DNA of 64,000 bases from NCBI GenBank assembly GCA_030447865.1, contig JAUJOD010000003.1:191099-255098 (forward strand), given 5' to 3'. The notes under the pieces are model-generated. The model ran no database searches and had not been told where the DNA came from. It was given only the letters and a program-made list of their open reading frames with translations. Position 1 is the first letter of the stretch. Each line of letters begins with the position of its first letter. The translations under genes and the position numbers were made by a program. Positions 53,881 through 62,445 of this stretch are shown piece after piece. The DNA is from Nocardioidaceae bacterium (GTDB taxonomy: Bacteria; Actinomycetota; Actinomycetes; Propionibacteriales; Nocardioidaceae).

Positions 53881-56800
53881 GCCCTGAGCGGTTCACGGAG
53901 TCGGAACTGGTGGAGCGGCCGGCTCTCGAGTTGCTCGCCGAGCTGGGCTGGACCGTGGTCGACGCCTATGGCGAGAAGCTCGGCTCCGACGGCACGCTTG
54001 GCCGGGACTCCATCCACGACGCAGTCCTCACCCACCGCCTCCGCGACGCCGTCCGCTGGCTGAACCCGCAAGTGCCCGACCACATTCGGGAGGAGGCGGT
54101 GACGGCCGTCGTCAAGGACCGCTCGGCGATGGATCCGACCCGTGCCAACCGCGAGGTCCACGCTCTCCTGCGCGACGGCTACCTCGCCGAGTGGCGAGAC
54201 GACCTCGGCGGCGAGCAGTTCGCGACAATCCAGTTCGTCGACCTGCACGACTCGACCAAGAACGACTGGCTCGCCGCGTCTCAGGTGTGGGTGGCCGGCG
54301 ACCTGCACCGCCGGCGTACCGACGTCGTCCTCTACGTCAACGGCATACCGCTGGTGCTGGCGGAGTTCAAGGAGCCGAACCGGCCGGTCAAGGCGGCGTA
54401 CGACGAGAACCTGCGCGACTACCGTGACACGATCCCGCAGCTGTTCGTGCCGAACGCGTTCGTGATCTTGTCTAACGGGTCGGAGGCGAAGGTCGGGGCG
54501 ACGTACGCCGGCTGGGACTTCTTCGGTGACTGGAAGGCCATCGACCCAGAGGGAAACCGGGGCAGGGTGGCTCTGGAGACAGCGATCCGGGGGACGTGCC
54601 GCCCGGACAGGCTGCTGGACCTCGTCGAGAACTTCGTCGCCTACACCGAGCAGCCGCAGGGCCTGGTCAAGAGCGTCGCCCGCTACCACCAGGTGCACGG
54701 CGTCAACGCGGCCATCGAGAACCTGCTCAGCATCCGTTCCTCCGGTGACAAGCGGCTTGGGGTTTTCTGGCACACACAGGGGTCTGGCAAGAGCCTGTCA
54801 ATGCTGTGGTTCACGCAGAAGGTGCTGCGCCGGCTCGTCGGCAGCTGGACGTTCGTGATGGTTACCGACCGCACCGAGCTCGACCTTCAGTTGCACGGGC
54901 AGTTCGCCGACGCCGGCGTGGTGTCCAAGGAGGCACGGGTCCACGCCAGGTCTGCCAACCATCTGCGCGACCTGCTCGCGGCCGACCACCGCTACGTGTT
55001 CACGCTCATCCACAAGTTCCGTCTACAGGGTGCGGAAGACGCCATGCCGGTGCTGTCGGACCGCGACGACGTCATCGTGATCACTGACGAGGCGCACCGC
55101 AGCCAGTACGACACGCTGGCGCTGAACATGCGTGCGGCGCTGCCGAACGCGTCGTTCATGGGGTTCACCGGGACGCCGCTGGTCGCGGGGGAGGAGCTGA
55201 CCCGTCGGGAATTCGGCGACTACGTCAGCGTCTACAACTTCCGTGACGCGATCGCCGACGGGGCGACCGTCCCGTTGTACTACGAGAACCGCATCCCCGA
55301 GCTCCAGCTCGTCAACGAGGACTTCGCCGCCGAGCTCACGGAGCTGTTGGACGCGCACGACCTCGACGATGACGCCGAGGGGCGCCTGGTACGCCGGTTC
55401 GCGCGCGAGTACGCCCTGGTCTCCCGGCCGGAGCGGCTGCGCAAGATCGCTGCTGACCTGGTCCGGCACTTTGTGGGACGGGGATTCAGCGGCAAGGCGA
55501 TGTACGTCGGGATCGACAAGGCCGCGGCCGTCCGCATGTACGACCTCGTGCAACAGGCACGGGCCGAGCACTTGTCCGAGCTTCGCGCACAGCACGACGC
55601 CCTGCCCGAGCTCGAGCGACCGTGGCTGACCAGCCGGATCGAGCTGATGGAGACCACCGACATGGCGGTCGTGGTCAGCCAGGGGCAGAACGAGATCGCC
55701 GACATGGAGCGGCTCGGACTCGACATCCGACCCCATCGCGCCCGGATGGAGCGGGAGACGCTCGACGAGCACTTCAAGGATCCGACGCATCCGCTGCGCC
55801 TGGTCTTCGTCTGCGGCATGTGGATGACGGGCTTCGACGCCCCCAGCGTCTCGACGATCTACCTCGACCGTCCCATGCGCAACCACACGCTGATGCAGAC
55901 GATCGCTCGCGCCAACCGGGTGTTCCCCGAGAAGGAGAACGGGCTGATCGTCGACTATATCGGCGTCTTCCGCGATCTGGAGCGAGCGCTGGCCATCTAC
56001 GGCGCCGCCAACGCCGAGACCGACGTCGACACACCGATCCAGGACAAGCATGCGCTGGTCGAAGCACTGGCGCAGGCGGTCACAGCGGCGATCGAATTGT
56101 GTGAGCGGTACGACGTCGACATCGACGAGCTGCGGCTCGCCACTGGGTTCACCTTCATCGCGCTGCGCGATGCCGCCGTGGAGTCCCTGCTCGCCGACGA
56201 GACCGTCAAGACGGAGTTCCTCGCAGTTGCTGACCGGGCACGGCGGCTGTTCAAGGCGGTGCTCCCAGACCCTGCAGCCGCGACCCATCAGGGAGCAGTC
56301 GCCGTGCTACGCGTGCTGGCTGAGCGCATCAAGGACCTCGCCAGACCAGAGCAGGTCGATCTGACCGTTGTCGCTGATGCCGTCGACGAGCTGCTCGACA
56401 GGTCTGTGGGTGCAGAGGAGTACGTGATCCGGGCCGCGGCCGAGGGCGTCGTACCGGATCCGCTCATCGACCTGGCGCAGATCGACTTCGACGCGCTTGC
56501 TGCACGTTTCGCCGGTCGAAAGCGCGCTGAGACCGACCGGCTCGCCGCGCTGCTGCGTGACCGGGCCGTGGCTGCCGCAGGGCGCAACCCGACGCGTTAT
56601 GACTTGGTGGAGCGCATCGAGGAACTGATCGCGGAGTACAACGCCGGCAGTCTCAACATCGACGAGTACCTGCGCCGGCTGGTTGCGCTGTCGCGGGACC
56701 TGAGTCAAGAGGAACGACGCGCGGTCACCGAAGACATGACCGAGGAGGAGCTGGCGATCTTCGACCTGCTCACCCAGCCCGATCCAGTCCTCGATGACGC

Positions 56801-57686
56801 CGACCGGGCGACCGTGAAGGCCGGCGCCAAGCGGTTGCTCGATCATCTGCACGACAAGCTCGTGCTGGACTGGCGGCGCAGGGCTGCCACCGTCGCCGAC
56901 GTACGCGTCACGATCAAAGAAGTGCTCGACAACGAGCTGCCCGCCGATCCGTATCCGCCTGAGGTGTTCGACGCAAAGGTGCAGGCCGTCTTCGACCACG
57001 TCATCAGCGCCTACGGCGACGACGGGTCAAGCGTCTACAGCACGGACCCATCTCCGGTGGGCGCCGTTGGGGTCGGAGCCGGTACGGCGACCGTGCCGGA
57101 CCTCGAGTCGATCACCGACGGCGTGGTGGCCCGTATCAAGACCGACGCCGAGTTCGCCTCGCTCGTCGCCGAGCAGCTGGGAATCAGCAGCCCAACGCTG
57201 CGGACGGTTAAGGAGCTTCTCGGCAACGACGAGGACGACGCCGTCGAGTTCAAGTCGACGGCGCGTTGGGACCTTCGCGAAGGGACACCAAGCAAGCTCA
57301 TGGAGGACGCCGTGGTCAAGACGGTGGCCGGGTTCCTGAACACCGACGGTGGCACGTTGCTAATCGGCGTCGGGCCGGAGCGAGAAGTCGTTGGCTTGGA
57401 TGCGGACTACCAGCGGGTGAAGCCGCCCAACGGGGACGGCTTCGTCAACTGGCTGACGACCCACCTGATCCACGCGCTCGACCACACTGCCACGAGCCAC
57501 GTGCGTGCTCGCATCGTCGAGCATGAAGGAGTCGAGATCTGCCGGGTAGACGTCGGGCGTTCGCCGCGCCCGCTACGAGCCAAGACGAGCACGAAGGAGG
57601 AGGTCTTCTTCGTGCGCCTCAACAACTCAACCCGGGCCTTGCCCGAAGGGGAGCAAGAGACATACATCACCGAGCACTGGCCGTAA
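53877..57686 (+). CDS. hsdR: type I restriction subunit HsdR with C-terminal AlbA_2 domain
   Basis: A 1269-residue motor-nuclease, longer than the usual 1000-1100. The N-terminal PD-(D/E)xK site is DVVLYVNGIPLVLAEFKEP (about 149-167). The translocase has Walker A FWHTQGSGKSLSML (about 295-308) and a DEAH box VITDEAHRSQYD (about 400). After the helical C-terminal region, residues about 1121-1269 form an extra domain: DAVEFKSTARWDLREG, AGFLNTDGGTLLIGVG and VFFVRLNNSTRALP, the AlbA_2 (Schlafen-like ATP/nucleic-acid-binding) signature. This fusion is unusual. Overlaps hsdS by 4 bp, completing a single hsdM-S-R operon. Confidence 0.94.
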   Translation: MSPERFTESELVERPALELLAELGWTVVDAYGEKLGSDGTLGRDSIHDAVLTHRLRDAVRWLNPQVPDHIREEAVTAVVKDRSAMDPTRANREVHALLRDGYLAEWRDDLGGEQFATIQFVDLHDSTKNDWLAASQVWVAGDLHRRRTDVVLYVNGIPLVLAEFKEPNRPVKAAYDENLRDYRDTIPQLFVPNAFVILSNGSEAKVGATYAGWDFFGDWKAIDPEGNRGRVALETAIRGTCRPDRLLDLVENFVAYTEQPQGLVKSVARYHQVHGVNAAIENLLSIRSSGDKRLGVFWHTQGSGKSLSMLWFTQKVLRRLVGSWTFVMVTDRTELDLQLHGQFADAGVVSKEARVHARSANHLRDLLAADHRYVFTLIHKFRLQGAEDAMPVLSDRDDVIVITDEAHRSQYDTLALNMRAALPNASFMGFTGTPLVAGEELTRREFGDYVSVYNFRDAIADGATVPLYYENRIPELQLVNEDFAAELTELLDAHDLDDDAEGRLVRRFAREYALVSRPERLRKIAADLVRHFVGRGFSGKAMYVGIDKAAAVRMYDLVQQARAEHLSELRAQHDALPELERPWLTSRIELMETTDMAVVVSQGQNEIADMERLGLDIRPHRARMERETLDEHFKDPTHPLRLVFVCGMWMTGFDAPSVSTIYLDRPMRNHTLMQTIARANRVFPEKENGLIVDYIGVFRDLERALAIYGAANAETDVDTPIQDKHALVEALAQAVTAAIELCERYDVDIDELRLATGFTFIALRDAAVESLLADETVKTEFLAVADRARRLFKAVLPDPAAATHQGAVAVLRVLAERIKDLARPEQVDLTVVADAVDELLDRSVGAEEYVIRAAAEGVVPDPLIDLAQIDFDALAARFAGRKRAETDRLAALLRDRAVAAAGRNPTRYDLVERIEELIAEYNAGSLNIDEYLRRLVALSRDLSQEERRAVTEDMTEEELAIFDLLTQPDPVLDDADRATVKAGAKRLLDHLHDKLVLDWRRRAATVADVRVTIKEVLDNELPADPYPPEVFDAKVQAVFDHVISAYGDDGSSVYSTDPSPVGAVGVGAGTATVPDLESITDGVVARIKTDAEFASLVAEQLGISSPTLRTVKELLGNDEDDAVEFKSTARWDLREGTPSKLMEDAVVKTVAGFLNTDGGTLLIGVGPEREVVGLDADYQRVKPPNGDGFVNWLTTHLIHALDHTATSHVRARIVEHEGVEICRVDVGRSPRPLRAKTSTKEEVFFVRLNNSTRALPEGEQETYITEHWP

Positions 57687-57792
57687 GAACCTCGCCGACT
57701 CCTAGCCGTGTCATTCCGCGCAGGATGACTGTCGGTGCCGATTACTAGCATCCCTCTCAACCGATCGAGCACTTGTAAACCGGAGATCTACC

Positions 57793-58503
57793 GTGACCTT
57801 CAAAGAAGACATCATGAGCGCCCGCGACGACATCATTGACACCAACTTCACCGTGTCGCATGCGCACGTTGTTCCAACCACGGAGACGGTGGGCTACAAC
57901 GAGGCGAAGAAGATCAAGGCGACGTACCTGTACGCCGACATGGTGGACAGTTCGGGACTAGTCGCGATCTCGCCGGCAGAGACGGTCGGGAAGGTGCTGC
58001 GCGTCTACCTCGACCTCTCGGTGCGGATCATCCGCAAGCGCGAGGGACACATCCGCAGCTTCGACGGTGACCGGGTGATGGGCATCTTCATTGGGGAAGG
58101 TCGCCAGGACCGCGCGGTCAAGGCAGCAATGAATATCAAGTGGGCTTGCCAGGAACTGATTCAGCCGAAGCTCACATCCCGTTACAAAAGCATCAAGGAA
58201 GCCGGATGGACGCTGCGCACAGGCTGCGGGGTCGCGAGTGGTGAGGCAATGATCGTTCGCGGCGGGGTGCGCAAGACCAGCAGTGACCTTGTCTCAGTAG
58301 GGGTGATCCCGAACCTGGCCGCGAAGTTGAGTGACCTGCGAGGCGGCGGCTACAACATTCGCGTCGGTGCGGGGACCTACTCCGAACTGTCAGATGCCTG
58401 CCTCAAGAGCAAGGGCGTCAACATGTGGGAAGGCACCTACACCCTCGAGCTGGGCGGCAAGTCCTATAACTATTACCGCACGAGTTACTGGTGGTCCTTC
58501 TAG
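57793..58503 (+). CDS. pycC: Pycsar nucleotide cyclase (PycC)
   Basis: A 236-residue class III cyclase. Metal-binding Asp residues are Asp49 in YLYADMVDSSGL and Asp93 in RSFDGDRVMGIFIG; the catalytic-fold segment LRTGCGVASGEAMIVRGG follows. This compact stand-alone form beside a DUF5706-type membrane effector defines Pycsar, in which the cyclase makes cCMP or cUMP on phage infection. Which pyrimidine product is made here cannot be told. The GTG at 57793 has GGAG 7 bases upstream; an ATG at 57814 is the alternative. It overlaps the effector by 13 bp. Confidence 0.88.
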   Translation: MTFKEDIMSARDDIIDTNFTVSHAHVVPTTETVGYNEAKKIKATYLYADMVDSSGLVAISPAETVGKVLRVYLDLSVRIIRKREGHIRSFDGDRVMGIFIGEGRQDRAVKAAMNIKWACQELIQPKLTSRYKSIKEAGWTLRTGCGVASGEAMIVRGGVRKTSSDLVSVGVIPNLAAKLSDLRGGGYNIRVGAGTYSELSDACLKSKGVNMWEGTYTLELGGKSYNYYRTSYWWSF

Positions 58504-59102
58504 TGTGGCTTCTCATTTTCACGCTGGTCGCCCTGCTTAGACGCCAGCTGGTCGCTGAAACGGCAAGTGCTGAGAACGCGATCGAGTCGGCCTGGAAGAT
58601 CCATGCCGCGCTCGTGGACTGGACGGGCAAGGTCGATCAGAAGGCCTCCTTTGCTCTCGCCGTCGAGTCTGCAGTGCTCGCGGCGATCATCACGCTCTCG
58701 AGCGACGCCCGAGCTTTGGCAAGCCTTACGGGCGTAGGTGTCTGGTTCTACCGGATCGGCGTTGTCCTCCTGATCTTCGCCGTCGGCTACGCCATGAGGG
58801 CAGTGACCCCCCAACTTCGCGGCAGCAAGTTGAAGGACGAGTGGGAAGACAACTTCATCTTTTTCGGTCACCTAAGACGGTGGAGTGAGCCGGAGCTCAC
58901 CAGGGCGCTGCAGGAGAAAGACCTCCTGCCGATGCTGAGCCGGCAGCTCATCAAGATGAGTGATATCGCCTGGAAGAAGCACCGCTACCTACAGCGGTCA
59001 CTGCTGCTGGCTGCCGGGGGGACGATTCTGCTCGTGATGGCTGGCATGGAGGACAAAGACATGTTCGGCCGACTACAAACCTGGCTTCCAGCCATCGCTT
59101 GA
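58491..59102 (+). CDS. Pycsar transmembrane effector (PycTM)
   Basis: A 203-residue membrane protein with hydrophobic segments at about 2-16, 54-72, 80-103 and 168-186. The segment WTGKVDQKASFALAVESAVL is the DUF5706/PycTM hallmark. Known PycTM proteins permeabilise the membrane after binding the cyclic pyrimidine nucleotide, killing the infected cell. The start inside pycC (GTG 58491) makes the pair co-translated; a GTG at 58503 is the alternative. Confidence 0.86.
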   Translation: MVLLVWLLIFTLVALLRRQLVAETASAENAIESAWKIHAALVDWTGKVDQKASFALAVESAVLAAIITLSSDARALASLTGVGVWFYRIGVVLLIFAVGYAMRAVTPQLRGSKLKDEWEDNFIFFGHLRRWSEPELTRALQEKDLLPMLSRQLIKMSDIAWKKHRYLQRSLLLAAGGTILLVMAGMEDKDMFGRLQTWLPAIA

Positions 59103-59304
59103 TGGGTTGGGAATCCGAGCCGGTGGTGAATTGCTACCCAACGGCTGCTGGCGCTCCCGGCGGCGAGGTGGTGGTGGTCGCCCGGGCGCTGCCGATGCGT
59201 GCAACAGAGGATTCGGACGCCTCACGCCGATCGTGTTAACAGCCCAAGTTGGCACCGTGCCGCCTCGGCAGGTAGCTCAGCAAGGCTATGTTCGTCTTCT
59301 CATC

Positions 59305-62300
59305 TCAGGGTTCGAGGTTGATCCTGAGGTGGTCGAGTTCAGGCGCGCTATCTCCGAGATAACGAAGCAAATCCTCCTGCCGCGGCTGCCCGAGCACTAG
59401 CCGGTACGCACCGACCGTGCGCAGCAGCCGACGCAGAGCGTGGCTCTCCTTGCTCAAGGGCAGCGCCGGCACGGAACGCTCGATCCGCGCGGTTCCGGTA
59501 AGCGGCGGGATCCAAGACGGGTAAATCTCGCTGACCCCGTCGAGGCGGTCTTCCTCTGCGAGGTTGAACATCTCCGCCCAAGGGTTGTTCGCGTGAACCA
59601 CCGATGGACGCGAGCCGTAGCCCGCAGCGATGTTCCTTCGCACGGCGTGACCTTGGTAGCGGTGCACCCGACCTTCGCGCTGCTCGAGGTCGACCGGGTT
59701 GCTGGGCAGGTTCCAGTGGACGATCGCATGGCTGTAGTGGTGGAAGTCCAGCCCCTCTTGCCCGATAGAGGTCGAGGCGAGCACAAACGGCCAAAACGGC
59801 GAATTGAAGGCGGTCCGGACCTGACCCTCGCGCATGACGCTCTTGTCGTCCTCGGCGACTCCGCGGCCGAAGCGAACGGCCAGATGTGTGCGAGTGCGGT
59901 GCGTCGCCTTCTCGACTCGTCCTGCTCGGACCGAAATGTCGGTGAACGAGTGCGTCGCCGTGCGAAGGGACGCGGCCTCGTCCAACTGCCTCGCAATGGC
60001 CTCAGCGCGGTCGGGCGTAGGCAGCGCTCCCAGCCCTTCATTCAGCACGTACGCATACTCGTCGAGCACGCCTTGAAGGCCCCCGCGGACACAGTGACCC
60101 AGCACGTCCATCCAATACGCTGTCTCGCTACCGGAGCTGCGGACGACCCCCATCATCTCCGGGCGGTTGAACAGCCGGCGCAGCGACCAGGCCATGCACG
60201 ACGCCGCGTTGCGGACGTCCAGGTCGGACATCACTGTCTCGCCGCCGCACACACGCGACAGGGCACGGAGTGATGCGTTGCCAGGACCGCCGATCGCCAG
60301 GTACACGAGTACATCGATCAGGTCAGCCGGGCGGCGCCCCAGCCGCGACGCGTCGAGACGAGCTGCCTCCACCGTATGGGCATCGAACAGGGTCTCGGTC
60401 TCGTCACTCGGATCGTAGGCGAAGCCGTAGTTGAGCTCGGCGACCACTTCGAGGTCGCGAGCGCGGTCGAGCAGCAGCCCGCTGGCCCAGTACCAAGCCG
60501 CGTCCTCAGGCCCGCGTTCGGGACCGGTCGGCAGGGGCGCCAGGAGCTCCTCTATTCGGTGGCGGACTTCCGCCTCGAGAGACGTTCGCGTCAGTGGCAG
60601 CGTGCGGCCGAGGGCTCGGGCGACATCGAGAGGGTCACCCGCCCGTGCCAAGGCCACGCTGGGGTAGACGAGCCCGACCACTGGCATGCCTGTCAGACGT
60701 CCGTCGGCGCTGCGTTGGAATGTGAGCAACCCGGTCGGTCGCTTGGCGTCGTACTCGGTCCATCCGGTCGAGCTGCTGGACCGACTGGCCTGCTCCGCGA
60801 TCCGACGTTCGGCCTCGTAACTGATCACCGTGCCGATCGCCTTGGGTGCCACCGCCCACGACGAGAAGATCAGCCGCTTGGTGAAGTCCTTCAACTGTGG
60901 CTCGGCATAAGGACCATCGAGCTCGTAGTACGGCAGGGACGGCGGGATCCAGGCGAGCTGCCAGGCTCCAAGATCGAGCACGTCCGCAACGAGTCCGCGC
61001 ATCTTGGCGTTGCCAGGATCGATCCTCTCGTAGGTGCGCACCTGCTCCCAGGCGAGGCCGACAGGACCCGAGCCCAGAGCGTCGATGAGAGCCGGATCGG
61101 ATGAGTTGTGTTCCTGAAATTTGTGCTTGATCTGATAGTTCTCCATCAGCTCCAGCACGTACGGCGCTGACCGCCAATACTCCAGCGGGTCCTGACCCTT
61201 GACCACCTTCGCGACATTCTGGAGCCGACGGAAGTCGCGGACGTCAGCGGCAGCCAGCTCGACGTTGGGAAGTGTCCTCTCGACGACCATCCCGTCGCGG
61301 TCCGGTGTCGTGGCGAGCCGCTCGGTGCGGGTCATCACCCGGCGCAGCTCGTGCTGAACACGATCACGAGCGGCCCGCGCCGACTCGATGTCGCCCGCAT
61401 AAAGCGCACGGCGTAGCTCGCCAGACTCGCGTCGGACCGTGCTGGCGCGATCGGGTCCCGCTAGAAACCTGACCGTGTCGATGAAGTCGCGGTAGTGATC
61501 GTCGCCCTCCGGCTCCTCCGGGAGCGTGTACATCTTGAACGGCGTGGCGCTCAGCAGGAGAAGGCGGCAGTCCTCGAAGTCGAACAGTTCGCGCGCTAGC
61601 TCGGCCCCTTCGCCCTCGTCGGACATCAGGTCCTTGAACCTCTGGAACTCGTCGAGGATGACCAGGTCGGGCTCCAGCTTCTGCACCGCGGTGTGCGCGA
61701 GGGCCCGACGCATCCGTCCGACCAGTCTGTAGCGGCGCGAGCCCAATGACCCGCCGGGGTTGCTTCGCACCGGTCCGAACTCCCTAACACACGCGCGGAG
61801 CTCGTCGCTGAGCCGCCCTCCATCCGGTCCGTCCAGTGAGTCCAGTGAGGCAGCGAACTCGCGACCCAGCTCAGAGGAGACCTGCCGGGTGTCGAAGTTC
61901 GCTAAAGCCCGCTTGAAGTTGGCGTCACTCACGCGGCCTTGGAAGAAGCGCACCCATGGACCTGGGCGCACTTCGCCGCTCCACGCCTTCTTGAGGAGCC
62001 AGTAGAGCAGCACTCGCTCTCCGACATGGCCGCCGCTGTCGGAGATGTTAAACGACGTCCCCGGGGTGAAGGAGACGAAGTTGAGCTTGCGTCCCTCGAG
62101 CTCCCGCAGCTGTGTGGCGAGCAGCGTAAGGCGATCGGCGTGGTGGCGCTCGTCGGCATCAGACCCGACCCTCAGCTTGGGCAGGTTCTGCCGCGCGATC
62201 TGGCCGTTGGAGCAGATATAGACGACGTCGATCCGGTCGACGGTCTCCCAGAGGTGGTCGATGGCCTTGGCGATGACCCCTCGTGCGACGAGGGTCTTGC

Positions 62301-62445
62301 CGAGGCCGACTTCGTCGGCCACGAGGAAGCGGCGCGTGGGGTCGACTGGGTCCCACAGTCGTTGGTGCACCCGTTCGACGGTGCGAATCTGGAAGTCCTT
62401 GAGTCCCTCGAGCTCGCGGGCCAGATCCGGACGGGGAGTGCTCAT
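59305..62445 (-). CDS. SNF2-like helicase paired with PLD nuclease
   Basis: A 1046-residue superfamily 2 helicase/translocase. Motif I is FLVADEVGLGKTLVARG (about 40-56), motif II is VILDEFQRFKDLM (DEFQ instead of DEAH), motif III LLLSATPFKMY, motif V STSIGQEGLDF and motif VI DLEQREGRVHRYQGH. A long insert separates the two RecA lobes. The ATG at 62445 overlaps the PLD gene stop (ATGA), so they form one unit. The pair resembles defence-associated helicase-nuclease modules such as DISARM DrmD/DrmC in general type, but other DISARM genes are not in view. Confidence 0.85.
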   Translation of the reverse strand: MSTPRPDLARELEGLKDFQIRTVERVHQRLWDPVDPTRRFLVADEVGLGKTLVARGVIAKAIDHLWETVDRIDVVYICSNGQIARQNLPKLRVGSDADERHHADRLTLLATQLRELEGRKLNFVSFTPGTSFNISDSGGHVGERVLLYWLLKKAWSGEVRPGPWVRFFQGRVSDANFKRALANFDTRQVSSELGREFAASLDSLDGPDGGRLSDELRACVREFGPVRSNPGGSLGSRRYRLVGRMRRALAHTAVQKLEPDLVILDEFQRFKDLMSDEGEGAELARELFDFEDCRLLLLSATPFKMYTLPEEPEGDDHYRDFIDTVRFLAGPDRASTVRRESGELRRALYAGDIESARAARDRVQHELRRVMTRTERLATTPDRDGMVVERTLPNVELAAADVRDFRRLQNVAKVVKGQDPLEYWRSAPYVLELMENYQIKHKFQEHNSSDPALIDALGSGPVGLAWEQVRTYERIDPGNAKMRGLVADVLDLGAWQLAWIPPSLPYYELDGPYAEPQLKDFTKRLIFSSWAVAPKAIGTVISYEAERRIAEQASRSSSSTGWTEYDAKRPTGLLTFQRSADGRLTGMPVVGLVYPSVALARAGDPLDVARALGRTLPLTRTSLEAEVRHRIEELLAPLPTGPERGPEDAAWYWASGLLLDRARDLEVVAELNYGFAYDPSDETETLFDAHTVEAARLDASRLGRRPADLIDVLVYLAIGGPGNASLRALSRVCGGETVMSDLDVRNAASCMAWSLRRLFNRPEMMGVVRSSGSETAYWMDVLGHCVRGGLQGVLDEYAYVLNEGLGALPTPDRAEAIARQLDEAASLRTATHSFTDISVRAGRVEKATHRTRTHLAVRFGRGVAEDDKSVMREGQVRTAFNSPFWPFVLASTSIGQEGLDFHHYSHAIVHWNLPSNPVDLEQREGRVHRYQGHAVRRNIAAGYGSRPSVVHANNPWAEMFNLAEEDRLDGVSEIYPSWIPPLTGTARIERSVPALPLSKESHALRRLLRTVGAYRLVLGQPRQEDLLRYLGDSAPELDHLRINLEP

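Noticed and set aside
55023-56288. 421-codon minus-strand ORF
   Set aside because: Antisense to hsdR with composition typical of a shadow.
59103-59304. Small gene between the Pycsar effector and the helicase
   Set aside because: The short frames present have no ribosome site and one is antisense to the helicase end.
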